DNA of 64,000 bases from Brachycybe producta (GCA_036925085.1 JAUPFP010000020.1:3863495-3927494), one strand, 5' to 3'; shown: positions 33,460 to 46,130, counted from the first letter of the stretch. Translations and numbers: made by a program. The notes: a model not told the origin generated them from the sequence alone.

Positions 33460-34110
33460 GACATTCTTGAGTTTTAATTCCATCCGGAATTTTCATTTCC
33501 GATTCGGGCTGGTTTTAGCGTGGGGCAACCTTTAAACGCCAACATAAAAGTCCAGCATCTGCATTTTTTTATCTGTGAACAATAAAAAATATTATTCTAC
33601 TACAGCTGGGCCACTGTGTTAAAATAAAAAATATTTCTCTATTGAAGAACCATTTTGTAGAATCATGGTTTTAACCTGTTTTTGAAGGCCATTTTTTTTT
33701 TGGTACTTTTGTATGCTAATTATTATTGTGATGACTCCTGATGAGATATATATATATATATATGTAAGGGGCGGGAGGAGTTCCACCTTCGTGCATCTTG
33801 TTACCTTTGAAGCATCAGCAATAAACCAAAATATTGCTGTTAAGATGCATTTTGTTTGTACTTTTTTCAAACAATTTTGCATCCTCTCTTGTTTTTTTTT
33901 TGGAAGGTGTTCAGTCATGACCTTTTCAAGGTTCTTTTCTGATTCTTAAAATTACTCACATCCGATCAGGTGTTACCCTTTAGGCCCTTTGAATATTGAT
34001 TTATCAACATATAATACCATATAATAATACGTTAATAACTTATTATAAACATCTTTTACAAACAACTGCAATCATACTTCGAATTAAAAAGGATGTTTGT
34101 ATCTCTCTAA

Positions 34111-34417
34111 TACCTTGTACACACATGAGTTAAATGAATTCAAATTAAATGTGTTTAGGTGAATTATACGGAATCCAGTTAAGGACATGAACCCAAATAA
34201 AAATTGACTTTATTATTAATATTTTAAATTGAAATACTAAATCAATATTTTAATGTCAATAGTTTATATATTTTATATTTAAGTATTAACTCAATATTTT
34301 CAGATTATTAACTAAATAAATTGAATTCGACATATTGTTTGTTTGGCCTTCACAGGGGGCTCTGTAGAACACATTTATTATTTAAATGCATTTAAATTAT
34401 CAGGTGTGTACAAGGTA
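34111..34417. mobile_element. TA-flanked MITE, family I, copy 2
   Basis: It runs from TACCTTGTACACACATG to GGTGTGTACAAGGTA, bounded by TA. It is the reverse orientation of the copy at 10904-11208 and contains GAATCCAGTTAAGGACATGA and CAGGGGGCTCTGTAGAACAC. Confidence 0.85.
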
Positions 34418-35640
34418 TAACGCTAAACATTAACACTTTCAAAAGACACTAGAACAAACAAACAAAAAATGGCGGTACCATAAAAGTATACTAGCCTCAA
34501 TCTCCGCATAGAAACGTGCATCATACCACCTCAACCAACATCATCTTATGTCCACCCTCCCTCGTTTTTACTTGTCTGCTGTTTCCTACACACAGGGCCG
34601 ACGAGAGAGGAGGAAGCCAAAGTCAAAGCCTTGGTTTTTTTTACCATCTTTTCGAATTTTAAATATTCTTGAATCCTTGTGATTTTCCAAGATTTTTTAG
34701 ACTTCTTGGGCCAGTTGTCCACTCCTGAGGTATTTTTATAGCTTTCAGAGCATTTAAATATTTTTCAACTTTTTGGCCCTTTTTTTGAAAAAAAAGCCAA
34801 AGACCAAACCTGCTAGTGAATCTGCAAAATTCAGCACTTATAAAATGTATTGAATTTTGTAGATTCACTAATAGTTTGGTGGTTTTGCAAATTGCCTACG
34901 TAATCTGCAGATTGACAGTAACATATATACAAATATACAAACTTTCAGAAATATAGTATAGATAACAATTTGTTGAGTAGTGTGACCCTCTCCAAGGATA
35001 GAAGAGAAAATTGCTCAATTACGTTTTTCTTAATAATTTCACATTAACATAAGCAAACACTTTTTTTTTTAAAGTTCTTCTAAGATGATGATGATGACCA
35101 TCAGAAATTATTTCCCCCAATGTAATTTCAAATTTGTTTTTGTGTTTTTTCTTTACTTTTGTGTGTTGTGTGGGTTTGTAATGTTTTTTATTTTTTTACT
35201 GTTTATAATCATTTTGTGGTTTGCTGTTTTTGTGTGGGAAAATTAAATTTCGCCTTGAGAAATGTGTTGTTGTGTTGTACTTGAAATGAAATGAAAAGAA
35301 GAACAAAACAACAACAAAAATAAAAGAAACAAACAAATTGCAAAGATATTGGAAGAGAAGAAAAATCAAAATAAGGCCACAACATTTTCTATTGTAAAAT
35401 TTAGCCTAATTATGGTATTATCATCAGCTAGCATATTTTAAACAGAGAACTAACTTTTGTCCATTTCATTAGGGCTGGCAAAATTTTCGATATATCGATA
35501 TTTTTTAAAAAAACACATCGTGCGATTTTTTCTTAAAAAAATATTGTACTTGATCGAAAAATCGAAAAAATTGGCAAAAAAAAAATTGAAAAAATTGGCA
35601 AAAAAAATCGAACTACACTTGTTAGCTACAAGTGATCTTT
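34418..35640. other. Gene-free stretch
   Basis: AT-rich with runs such as GAAAAAATTGGCAAAAAA (35560-35610). A short dyad (AATCTGCAAAATTC / GAATTTTGTAGATT) lies at 34818-34868. No gene. Confidence 0.4.
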
Positions 35641-35783
35641 TGTGGTTTACAAGTAGTTCACTTGTAATTACAAGTGTACACTTGTACTTTTGGGAAACGC
35701 TAATAAGTAGATATTTTACAAACTTGTAAAAATTTACTTGTTACTAACAAGACTTGTATGTAGTTTTGTGAAACAGGCCCCCT

Positions 35784-35990
35784 GGGCCCTGTTTCTCAAA
35801 AATATAAGTCTTGTAATACAAGTGAATTCTATGGAGAGCTGTAAAAGACATATGTTGCAAATTCACAATTTCTCATTACCGATTGTTAATTCGTAATAAT
35901 AACATTGTGAATTTTCGATGAATGTCCTGATCAGGGCTCCGTAGAATTTACTTGTATTACAAGCCTTGTATTTTTGAGAAACAGCTAGGG
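35784..35990. mobile_element. Foldback MITE, family J, copy 3
   Basis: GGGCCCTGTTTCTCAAAAAT and TTTTTGAGAAACAGC are the inverted ends, with TTGTAATACAAGTGAATTC / GAATTTACTTGTATTACAA arms. The 140 bp to the left end in TGAAACAGGCCCC and look like part of another J element. Confidence 0.8.
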
Positions 35991-35995
35991 GCCTG

Positions 35996-37232
35996 GGCAC
36001 TGGTGGTATATAACAGTGGTTGTCAGGAAAAAGTACGGCCCCGTGAGATGGGTCAGGCAGTTGCTGCCTAGGGGTTGCAAAATGGTAAATCCGCCACTGC
36101 ATATTAACCCCTAAGTCTATGTATTGTGTGTATTGCATTTTGTGGGTGCCGCTCCGGCGCCGCTGTGGTGCTGCACGTCAAAAGAAAAACAAATGGATGT
36201 GTGTGTGTGTGCAATCGAGCCTTTAAAACTGAAGAATATCTTGAGGTTTTAGTGACGTTTTTGACATAAAAGTTAGCGCTAATAAATGACTTTTCATACT
36301 GAGAAGAAAAAAATTATATTCCATTCTGAATGAAATCAATTGTCTTGTCAATTGATTAATGATCAAATCGGTCATCAATATAATACATTTTATGACAAAA
36401 GAAGTGAGCTGAGAATAAGAATGCAAAAAAAAAAAAAAAAGAGTTGAGGGGTGAGAAGCAAAATGGGGGGGAGGGTATAGGAAAAGAGAAGAGAAAAGAG
36501 GTTGGGGGGGGGTCACATTTAAAATGCAATGAATAATTATTAAAGTAGAAAGTCTTTGACAACATTGTTGTTGTTGTTGCATGCACAATTGCAAGCAAGT
36601 TTGTTGAAAAAAAAGAAGGGGTTGTTGATCGCATTTTTTTTTTTTTTTTCTCTTTCTGTTCTTCATTGTCCGGGTCATAGATGCCCCCTCACCCCTCCTA
36701 ACCCACACCTCCCCATTTGTTAAAGTCATTTGCTCATTTTTTTTAAATGATTGCTTATTATAACGATATATGTTAAAATTATGACTGAAGTAAACGAAAA
36801 AAAAAAACTTCTTAATTTGAAAAAAATCTTAATTTGAAAAAAAAAGCCAAATGTTTTGGTGCATTTTGAAAATGGTTTTATGAACAGCTGATTTTCTCGA
36901 ACTCTTGGGAGGAACTTGATTATGTTTTAGAAACTAGAAGGGGTAACTTAAACACCCTTAAGGGTATTTTAATGTTAATATCAAGCATGGCAATTTGAAA
37001 AAAATATGAATTCCGATTCCGATTTCAATATTTTTTTTTCTCAAATTTTTGTAATACCGATTCTTTTTCTCCCAATTTTTCGAATACCAATACCGATTCT
37101 AATACCAAAAAAATACGGATTAAATTCCGATTCTAATCTTCATCCCTAATTTCTAGTGGATAATTCTAATTGCCTTGAGCTGCTGACGACCCTTTTGTGG
37201 GAAATAGCCTCCATACTTTCCATGCTTTCATA
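35996..37232. other. Gene-free stretch with low-complexity DNA
   Basis: A long minus-strand ORF near 36223-36729 is built on poly-A/T, poly-G and GTT runs and is not supported. A CCGATTCTAATACC-type simple repeat lies at 37010-37140. A family-O fragment lies near 36925. Confidence 0.4.
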
Positions 37233-37440
37233 ACAGGCAGTTAGAAATAGGTGAAAACTTCAGTTGGCTCCGCCCTTGTTATGACGACTGGCAACTTCTA
37301 ATTGGCTGGTTATGAAGTCTGACGTCACATGCTCCGCCTTTTTCAACGTCAGACTACATAACCAGCCAATTAGAAGTTGCCAGTCGTCATAACAAGGGCG
37401 GGGCCAACTGAAGTTTTTACCTATTTCTATAACTACCTGT
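37233..37440. mobile_element. Foldback MITE, family B, copy 6
   Basis: The termini are ACAGGCAGTTAGAAATAGG and CCTATTTCTATAACTACCTGT-like; the flanks GCTTTCATA and ATTTTCATA agree at 7 of 9 bases. Confidence 0.85.
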
Positions 37441-38268
37441 ATTTTCATAAACGAATAGTTTCGAATCGTCTACTGTATGGAAATTAGCATGTAAGCTATT
37501 TTCAAAATAATCGTTTTCAAATGCGTCCTATTATAGCCATTGTTACGTAAACAACAATACACAGACGTCAGTTTTGTTGTTTTTACTACAAACACCACGT
37601 ACGTAGCACTTTATTTTATTTTTTTCTAGATTGAAGTTTATTGATATGTTATTGGAGTTGCTTTATTTGCATAAAGATAATTAAAAACCTTTCAAGAACC
37701 AGCCGAACTTCAAGGTGATCAAAAGAATGATCTGGAAATAGACAAGGACAAATAATTGAAATAATTACAAGTTGACATTTGAAATAAAAAAAAGAGAAGC
37801 AAGTTAGTTAAATTTAGGCCAATTTGACCTAATTATTTGTACATGTAACACGTACATACACACACAACTTGTAACTATCACATGTCGAAACTACCTTTAG
37901 TGGAATGTTTTCCAAGTCTTTGAAAGCAACAAGTAACTCGATCCTTGTCTGGAACCTCCAGAAAATGTTTTTGTTGATGGTATCTGGGGAGGTTTTTTTT
38001 TTGACAACATTCCAATCACTTTCAAAACACAAAAATATAATAATAATATAAATTAGATTTTAACATAAATACTGACAAGTTAAATATGATTTGTTGATTA
38101 GACTTGAAACAGTTTGAATGACTTACGAGCTTGAGCGAGAGCGTATTTTTTTTTACGAGCGAGCGTATCTTTATTTCTGGTACTCCTTCTACAGATATAA
38201 GCATGTGTTCCATCTTGAGTCCATTGGATGAGGACCGACCACGATGGTTGGAGGTAGATACTAATAAG
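37441..38268. other. Gene-free stretch
   Basis: No supported ORF. Short ACGAGCGAGCGTAT-like duplication at 38127-38167. Confidence 0.35.
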
Positions 38269-38624
38269 TAGAGGTGGGACGAATTCTAAATTTTCTCGAA
38301 TCCAAATCCTAAAAGGTTCTCGAATCCCTCAAATATTATTCGTTAAGTAGATACAAATAAATGAAATAATATTAAATTATTATTAATAAGAAAACAAAGT
38401 GTGGCTTCACTCAGGCTCGCTACAAGGTGATATTGATGATCCGGATAACCACACGAAATTGTAACGATCGTTTCTATTGGACGTCAATGAAGTTAAAACT
38501 AATTTTACCAGTTTTTATAGGTTAGGATTCGAAAGATTGGAAAGCTTCAAAAAAAGCCCGAAGATTAGAGTTTTCGAATCTCGAATATTTTTCAAGATTC
38601 GAGGATTTGAATGTCCCATCCTTA
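38269..38624. mobile_element. hAT-like MITE, family G, copy 2
   Basis: TAGAGGTGGGACGAATTC and ATGTCCCATCCTTA are imperfect inverted ends (TARRGRTGGGA). It is flanked by the identical 8-mer CTAATAAG, the duplication length of hAT elements. This is the best reference copy of the family. Confidence 0.85.
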
Positions 38625-38693
38625 CTAATAAGTTAATAACTTAATAAGACTTCCAGTTAATGGAACTCGAGAACTATAATGTCGCTACTCTCC

Positions 38694-39116
38694 CCAGCCA
38701 AGAACCCCATGATATTAAATTGGAGAGGAAAAAAGGTTGGAAAGTGTAGAGGGGGAGAAAGAAACGTGGAGGGAGAAAAAAGGGAGAGGGGGAAACTGAA
38801 ACTGAAATGAAAAAAGAAAAAAAAGGAACAAACGACGCGCTTGTGCACATCAGAGAAAAATGAAAAACTCATTTTCTCTTTCAAATATAAAAAGGGGAGG
38901 GGATAATAGTAGCAAAATTAAACTACAGTTTATCACGGGCAATTGTGCCCAGCATTAGAATTTCTTTTGCTCCGCCCTTTTATGAACGTCATCAATTTCT
39001 AATTGGTTTGTTACTTGGTCTGACGTCATAAGAGGGCGGAGCAAAAGAAATTCTAATGCTGGGCACAATTGCCTGTGAATTTTGCTCCCGTCATTTATGA
39101 CGGGTTACCCCACTAG
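38694..39116 (+). mobile_element. Helitron-like element, copy 2, with a C-family MITE
   Basis: The 3' end has the hairpin CCCGTCATTTATGACGGG (39087-39104), TTACCCCA and CTAG. The body shares GGAAAGTGTAGAGGGGGAG and ACGACGCGC with the other copies. The 5' end is not defined. A C-type foldback occupies 38935-39076. Confidence 0.7.
38935..39076. mobile_element. Foldback MITE, family C, copy 2
   Basis: ACGGGCAATTGTGCCCAGC and GCTGGGCACAATTGCCTGT are the ends; the arms ATTAGAATTTCTTTTGCTCC / GGAGCAAAAGAAATTCTAAT are perfect. No clear duplication. The right end coincides with sequence (CACAATTGCCTGTG) that the other Helitron copies carry without a MITE. Confidence 0.8.
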
Positions 39117-39800
39117 TCTAGTAATAATTTAATAAGCCACAACAAATACCTAATTTTCTATTTTCATGCTGTCCTTATTAGGCTGTACCAATATATTATG
39201 GTGCAAAAGACGACCACAATCAATTTTGTGCCTATTACAGAGGTTCGTAGGTTGCAATTCACTAAATATAAAACGTTACCCATACTATGTAACCAGTTTA
39301 CAATACATGTACCACTAATTAGCTTTTAAATGGTAATTGCACTCAAATTAAACCATACCCCAAAATGAAATTCTCGGTTAATAAAAAAAGAAACCACAGG
39401 AACGTTATGAACTGTGGAACCATTTGAAGTTTTTCTTTTCTTCTTTTTTTTTAACATGTTAAAACTTTTTTTAACACGGATTAGATACAATTGTTAGTTA
39501 GAACAATTTTTTTTAAAGAAAAAAATGAAAAATGGTAATGGAAAAAAATAAGTTTTGTTCCGTGCTACTTTTATCTTTTTTTTTTTTTTACAAACTTATT
39601 TCTCCAAAGTACAAAGTAGAATAATTATTCGCTTGTCAAATAGACAAAAATAATTTCTATTTCTTGACTTAAAAGAAAAAAAAAATGTGCTTATTCACTA
39701 GCACAAAAATGGATTCTTTCTTCTACTTTTCGAACGCAAATGTTGCTTTGTAAATTATACATTTGACCATACACAACCACAATTTCCGCTGCCATAAGGG

Positions 39801-40005
39801 ACAGGCAATTAGAAATCGGGACATACAGAAGTTGGCTCCGCCCTTTTTATGAAAACCGGCACTTCTAATTGGTTGGTTATGTAGTCTGACGTCACATGCT
39901 CCGCCCTTTTCAACTTCAGACTACATAACCAACCAATTAGAAGTTGCTGGTCGTCATAAAAAGGGCGGAGCCAACTTCTGTATGTCCCGATTTCTACTTG
40001 CCTGT
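39801..40005. mobile_element. Foldback MITE, family B, copy 7
   Basis: ACAGGCAATTAGAAATCGGG ... CCCGATTTCTACTTGCCTGT, flanked by the perfect 9-mer CCATAAGGG. Confidence 0.95.
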
Positions 40006-40011
40006 CCATAA

Positions 40012-40385
40012 GGGTAGGTTTATATTCCAAACGTTGCTAAGATTCGCAAGCTTTGAAGCTCCTAAAAATTAGCTCCCCAAAGCCTTAGCTTGTTCATAGA
40101 AACAGGTGGTCTTGCAAGGTTTACGATATTTTCTAACCTTTATACCCTGTTATCAAACAGATACATAAAACAATAGAACCCTTTCCCTTCTGGAAGAAAA
40201 AAAGGTGACTTGTTCACCCCATTTGCGTATCTATTTTTATGATTGGTGCTTTGCAGTGCTAAGCTTTAAAAAGTTGCACGATTTCAAAGCTAGCTTCATG
40301 CTCTGGCGAAGGCAAAAACCTGGAGCTCTGACGTTATTTTTGAAGCTTCGCAGGCTGGTTTGCTGCTTAGCAAGGGAGTAGTATT
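40012..40385. mobile_element. TIR element, family Z, copy 1
   Basis: GGGTAGGTTTATATTCCAAA at the left; GCTTAGCAAGGGAGTA at the right, partly mirrored. It shares TTAGCTCCCCAAA, CAATAGAACCCTT and GACTTGTTCACCCCATTTG with 49743-50080. Confidence 0.65.
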
Positions 40386-40457
40386 TCACATCAAAATGAC
40401 CAAAGTTAATGGACAATAAGAAACTGCAGTAAATTTTTATAGCAATCTGACTACATT

Positions 40458-40662
40458 ACAGGCATTTAGAAATCGGGACGAACTTCTGTTGGCTCCGCCC
40501 TTTTTATGACGAACGCAACTTCTAATTGGTTGGTTATGTAGTTTGACGTCACATGCTCCACCCTTTTCAACGTCGAACCTCACAGCAAACCAATTAGAAG
40601 TTGCCGGTCGTCATAAAAAGGGCGGAGCCAACTGAAGTTCATCCCGATTTCTAAATGCATGT
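40458..40662. mobile_element. Foldback MITE, family B, copy 8
   Basis: ACAGGCATTTAGAAATCGGG ... CCCGATTTCTAAATGCATGT, flanked by the perfect 9-mer GACTACATT. Confidence 0.95.
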
Positions 40663-40894
40663 GACTACATTGCCATAACATGTTACTGACTGTTATTCAA
40701 GTTACTGCTTCAGGAATGTTTTATGAATAAAATTAAAACCAAACATGACGTTAAAAAATAAAACCATTTTTAATACAAGAAAATATTTGTATACAAATTA
40801 ATTTAAACAATTAATTTGTTTACCTTTTATTTTAAAATTTATTATTTATGGTTATGGTGGGTGTAAAGTGTAAACGCCTCTCGAATTCCGATTA

Positions 40895-41640
40895 TTCTGT
40901 CTTTTCAGGTGCAAAATGAAGAGAAACTAGAAGGGTGGCTCAATCACTTAAGCCGCTTACAGACTAAAATTAGATAAGTTTAGCGAACTGCTCGAGAACT
41001 GCTTGCGAGACGAGCTCACTCACGTCTAGACCGGGTTCTATGTTTGAGAACGAACCCTTTGCTGTACCGCCTTAAGAGCGAACTTTTTGGAACCATGGCG
41101 ATACAGAACCTGGTTTAGACGAGGAGCTTACGAACAATTCAAAGAGCTGTTCGCGAGCTCCCGTCTAAACCGGGTTGTGTATCTGGTCGCGAACTGTTCT
41201 AGAACAGCTCGCAAGCTTTGATCTGAACGCGTCTTTACAAGTATTTTCATGTTGATATGTTTTAAAATACGCTTTTTACGTGAGTTTTAAAGTAACCCAA
41301 CTTTCAAGCACACGATATTTTTTTTAAAAAAGTTTATTTTGAAATTTGAAAGATATCAACATGGAAATACTATTAAGTTTCGTATACATTTGAGCAAGAA
41401 CTTGAACTAGAAAGGGTGAGGACACACGAATGCTTTAGTGTGCGCGTCGATCCAAGGCAATTCGAACGGCCACAGGTCATACTGCGAGTCCGAACCACGT
41501 GCGTTTTCACCTTTCCTCGTTCGCGTTTGTGCTCAAATGTATACGGAGGTTTTAAGTGATTGATCTACCCTTCTAGTTTCTAAAACACCTTTGTAGTTTC
41601 TCTTAATTTTGTTCCTGAAAGACGGAATAATTAAGAGTTT
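40895..41640. repeat. Family O foldback split by an N-family repeat
   Basis: The O words GAAACTAGAAGGGTGGCTC (40921) and TTTATTTTGAAA with GATATCAACATGG (41330-41365), then CTACCCTTCTAGTTTCTAAA (41567), surround an N segment at about 40950-41240 (GTTCTAGAACAGCTCGCAAG, GTCTAGACCGGGTTC). Confidence 0.6.
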
Positions 41641-41792
41641 GAAAATCACCTGTTCATAAATCATATAGATTTAAACTTAAAACTGAAGAAGGAAACTTAG
41701 CATAGGAACTTCAACTTGAACCCTCTAAACAGATTTTCAATATTGAAGATTAGTTTTTCGAAATATTGGAAACCTGCTCAGAGGGTTTAAGC

Positions 41793-42085
41793 TTAGACCA
41801 TTACTCTACGGGCCTGGCAACTCGTAATGTGTTGAATGACAACGGATTTCTCGTATAACTTGGTGAAACTACAACAGCGCCTTCTGGTGACCATTGCATC
41901 CCCCTCCATGGGACAGTATTTATTGCTCGCTGGCGACCAGAGAGCAATAAAAACTGCACAGAATTATAGTACAACGCTTTCCCACTAAAGTGGCGCTGTT
42001 GTCACCACTTTATTAAGTCTATGGTCACCACTTTATATAAACAATAATTGTCACAGTTGCCAGTCCCGGAGAGTAATTGGTCTAA
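41793..42085. mobile_element. TIR element, family BB
   Basis: TTAGACCATTACTCT with GGGCCTGGCAACT is mirrored by AGTTGCCAGTCCCGG with AGAGTAATTGGTCTAA. It abuts the M element on its right. The internal CAGCGCCTTCTGGTGACC / GTGGCGCTGTTGTCACC is a second dyad. Confidence 0.75.
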
Positions 42086-42086
42086 A

Positions 42087-42742
42087 GCCCCTATTACACT
42101 AGCAACTTTTGATGCAATTCAACTTGCAATGCAACTCGTGATGTGACTTTCAACTAGAACTTTGCAATAAACTTCTATATCACACTATATATGCAACGTA
42201 GTTCCCAATCAAGTTTTCAAAACTTCGTTTATGTCAAGGGGCCGACATTCGGGTGAATCTCGTAGGGTATCGGAAGCCATTTTACTTTTAATCCGCGTTT
42301 TACTGAATTTTAAAATTTCAATTCTATTCAGAATATCCAAGTAAAATGCAGCTAAAAAGTAAAATGACTTTCCATCCACACGATTCTGCTGTGAATCTTA
42401 GTGAAAATCGTACATGATTTTCTTCAATGTCTGCCCCCTTGGTTTGTGTCTATATTGTGATCAACTAACAGGAAAAGTTCATAAACCGGAAGTCATGAAA
42501 CCGGGAATTCGTTCAATGTTACATATGTCATTTCCGGCAAACAGCCTGATTGGTTGTCTGTCAGAAAGTTACATGAAAAGTCTGTCAGAAGTTGAACCTG
42601 TTCAACTCGGTGAGACTGAGTCTCACACTAGTTAAAAAATAAAGTTTTATCAAGTTGCATGTCATATCACACTATAAACATTGAAGTTGCAATTTCACAT
42701 TGCACATTTTATTGCATCAAAAGTTGCTACTGTAATAGCGGC
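42087..42742. mobile_element. TIR element, family M, copy 2
   Basis: GCCCCTATTACACTAGCAAC ... GTTGCTACTGTAATAGCGGC, flanked by TAAA on both sides. It is in the opposite orientation to 27834-28487. The ORF within it is not conserved. Confidence 0.85.
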
Positions 42743-43262
42743 TAAAGGCTTAAGCATGTAGTAATCCACTGCTGCTATGAAATTTTTTGTATTAGTAGTT
42801 CAATACATTAAAAGTAGCATTTAAAAACAATGACAAGTCACGTTTTAATTGTTAATAATTACTATATAGTAATTATGTTAATCAGATAAAATAAGAAAAG
42901 ATTTTGTTTTATATAAAAAAAAATAGTTTACAATCAGATAAAAAAAATTATCAATTATTTTTAATACAATTTTCATTTGTCATTAAAATTAAAAAAAACC
43001 TGCAGTTAATAACTAATGAGAGATTTCAAAATATACAGTAAATTGCTATGTGTAAACTTTATGAGATTTATGACAGTTTACTGTGACAGCTAGAAAATGA
43101 CTATTAACTAATTGACACATTTTTACATTTTACACATAATCAAAACTGCCATGTAACTTAACAACCAGAAGTTTTGAATTTCCAAATTGTGTTTCTAGAT
43201 GTCAGCACATGGTCATGAAATTGTACAAGAAAACAAACATTTCGAGGATGCGATTCTACAGT
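42743..43262. other. Gene-free AT-rich stretch
   Basis: No ORF or delimited repeat. Confidence 0.4.
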
Positions 43263-43574
43263 AACAAGTATAGAGCTTCTTAGAAACGTCTTTCAAACGA
43301 AATTCGAAATGTTTTCGAAACTAGATGAATAAATTAACGAGGTGGTTACTTTTTTTTTGGATAATCTGTTTGAAGCTAAACATTTTATAACAGTTTTAAA
43401 ATGTTAATAACAATCGAAAATGAAAATTGGAGTTGCAAAACTGCCACAAAAAGGTTGTTGTCAAACAAAATCGTCTTAAATAAAGTAACCACCGGGTTAA
43501 TTTATTCATCTATTTAAAAAAAAAACATTTTGAATTTCGTTTAAAAGATATTTCTAAGAAGCTTTATACTTGTT
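43263..43574. mobile_element. Foldback element, about 310 bp
   Basis: AACAAGTATAGAGCTTCTTAG ... CTAAGAAGCTTTATACTTGTT, with inner arms GAATAAATTAACGAGGTGGT / ACCACCGGGTTAATTTATTC. The loop is about 100 bp. Confidence 0.8.
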
Positions 43575-44064
43575 TTGGTAAATTCGTTTCTTTGAAATGT
43601 TTTTTTCCCTGTATGATTCTCTGATATTGGCCCCGTGATGACAACTAAAGCCATCTAGGAGCATGAGTTGTAAACACAAACTTCCAATTAAAGCTAAATG
43701 TTGTGTATTATTGTTATAGCAGTTATGTTTTATTGACTCGGTTACATTTTCCACAACAATGTACGTTTTATAGATTGTGAATTTGACAGTAAATCTGGAT
43801 GTTTTTTTTTTCACTTAAAAAGCAACAGTGCTGCCACAGTATTATTTATAGCAGTCCATTGTTAAGTGAAATCTTCATTAAAGTTTAGTTTATGACAAGT
43901 TTCACCATTATCTCTCTTATTTAAATTAAAAAAGTAGATTAGCCACACACCGGTGTTCAAAAAAAAAAAAAAAGGTTGCGAGTCTATAAAGCCTCGTTCA
44001 GACCATAATATTAATGTAAGCTATAAGGTACAACTGCTCTCCATTACGCATGTGCGTTGTTTAA

Positions 44065-44718
44065 GAGCCTACAGTGAAAAAAAAACTTATAAAAATCTTT
44101 GCATGTAGGCGCTTCTGTAGCTGTGACGTCAACATGTGGCAAAAAATCAATTTTGATACACTTTTGTCCGCCATTTTCTCTCTTATCGATGGATAGAAGT
44201 GGGTATATTTTAATACCGACTCTTTTTTGGATAATTATGCACTACTGAAAAAAGGAAGAGCAACTTTTGATCTACAATGGTGAGGAATTTAAGTCGTATA
44301 CAATTAGCGGTGAGATTTTAGGGTATTATGAAACTTATTGTTAGTGGGAAATTTAGATCCTATAAAATGTATAAACGGAGGTGCTTTTGTCGCCTATGGG
44401 ATTTAACATGAGCTAAAAAAATACGAGATTTTAAAATGAAATTAAAAATAGAAAAACTAATTATAAATTTTTACCAACGTATCACTAGATGAGCAATATT
44501 GTTATCATGTTATGTACATATTGCAATTTGAATTTTGAAAATAACAATTTTCGTTGCAGAAAACAAAACATTTGCCTGAACCATGTATTTTTTTAAAATA
44601 GGAATTTCTCTTTCTCATTGGCTTTAATAGCTTAGCTGTGGGGCGCCACTAAACGGCGTAAAGTGGAACTATAACTGTCATCTGCTAATATTCAAAATGG
44701 CGTCACATATATAGGCTC
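44065..44718. mobile_element. TTAA-flanked TIR element
   Basis: GAGCCTACAGTG ... ATATATAGGCTC between TTAA at 44061-44064 and 44719-44722. The terminal repeat is short. The element may itself sit inside another pair of words (CGCATGTGCG at 44047 and GCACATGCGCAG at 44766). Confidence 0.6.
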
Positions 44719-45589
44719 TTAAAAGCCCCGATGCAAGTTGGTATATACTACAGTGACAGCAGTCTGCACATGCGCAGTAAAAAGCGACCTTGTCTTAACT
44801 TAAATTAACCTCATGGTATCAATCAACCTCAGACATAAAGAGAAGTTTTAAGCTTAGCCTTGTTTTAAATTTTGCTTTGTCTTAAAGCAACGTTTTAGAA
44901 TATGGCCATAAATTAATTACTTTGACTCCGATCGATTTCATTCAAATTTTGATTGTCAATAATTAACAATCAAAATTTGAAAAAACAGGTGATTATTATT
45001 TTAATCAGCTGTTAAGTTTTAATGAAAGAGTTATGTATACAATTACATTAGGAGAAACTAGGATTAGTTGTTTTATTCTTCCTTAATGTTGGTTTAATTT
45101 AACAGTCGATGAAATGATTACAACATTCTAATTATACTGTTTAAAGTAAACTTAAAGACACATTAATAACCCTACAATGTTTAGCTTTATTAAAAATTCT
45201 TAAGTTGTCAGTTAACTTTTAATTGACCATTAAATTTTAATATAGGTTTGTGACACATTTCTTCAAAAATAACGCACACAAAATAAAATCAAAATGACAA
45301 ATGTGACTACTTATTTACGTTATAGAATACGTGTTGCAATGATAAAAATAAATGAGATTTTTTTTTAAATTTTTAATTAATCTGGATTTTAAAAACTTAA
45401 AATCTTTAAAATTGGATTAGTAAAGGATTTTCCGAAATTTTAACTTAATAAAAGTATCCAATTTGAACTTAAGTCAAAATTACCATAAAAAATATAAATT
45501 TTTTAAAAATAATATGAAAACATTTTATCTCAATTCATTTTACTAGTCTAGTTTTTAACAAATTTTGATTTTTTTTTTCTTCTTGAATA

Positions 45590-46130
45590 GACCATTTATC
45601 TCCAGAAATTTCTTTTCAAAATATTGTCAAGAATTATTCACTGATTATCTAAACGATTTTTAAAATTTAAAGTACGTCATTAAAACCATGAAGTCACCAA
45701 ACGACGCCATTTTAAATTTCCAAAAACGATAGTCCCCCCCCCATTTTTGTGACAAAGGTTGTCACCTCCCATTTCCAGAATTCCTTAATGAAATATAGGT
45801 ATTTTCTCTATCCATATTTAACTAAATATAACCTTCCGTGTGGGGAATAATTCAAATATTAAATCCAATAGTATATTCAAATGAAAGTAATGTTCGCTGG
45901 TGATTGCAACACATCAGAATTCGAGTACAGGAGTAGACTTGGGGGAGGTTTTGTTGCCAATCTCTATCTGATAAAAGTTCATTTACATGAAGTCAACTGA
46001 TTTTTAATTTTTTTTAAAATTATATTAATGACTTATTTTAAATTTAAAAAATCGTTTTGGTAATCGTTGAATATAATTCTTGACAATATTTTGACGAAGA
46101 AATTTCTGGAGGCAATGAATGGTCCCTTTT
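45590..46130. mobile_element. TIR element, family Q, copy 1
   Basis: GACCATTTATCTCCAGAAAT with CAAAATATTGTCAAGAATTA is mirrored by AATTCTTGACAATATTTTG with GAAATTTCTGGAGGCAAT. It shares ACAAAGGTTGTCACCTCCCA and AGTCAACTGATTTTTA with copy 2. TACTAGTCTAGTTT occurs on both outer sides (45541 and 46184). The DNA between 44723 and 45589 is AT-rich and gene-free. Confidence 0.75.

Noticed and set aside
36223..36729. 168-codon minus ORF
   Set aside because: Built on A, G and GTT homopolymer or microsatellite runs, with no domain and no splice support.
42414..42635. 73-codon plus ORF in element M
   Set aside because: Not preserved in the other two M copies.
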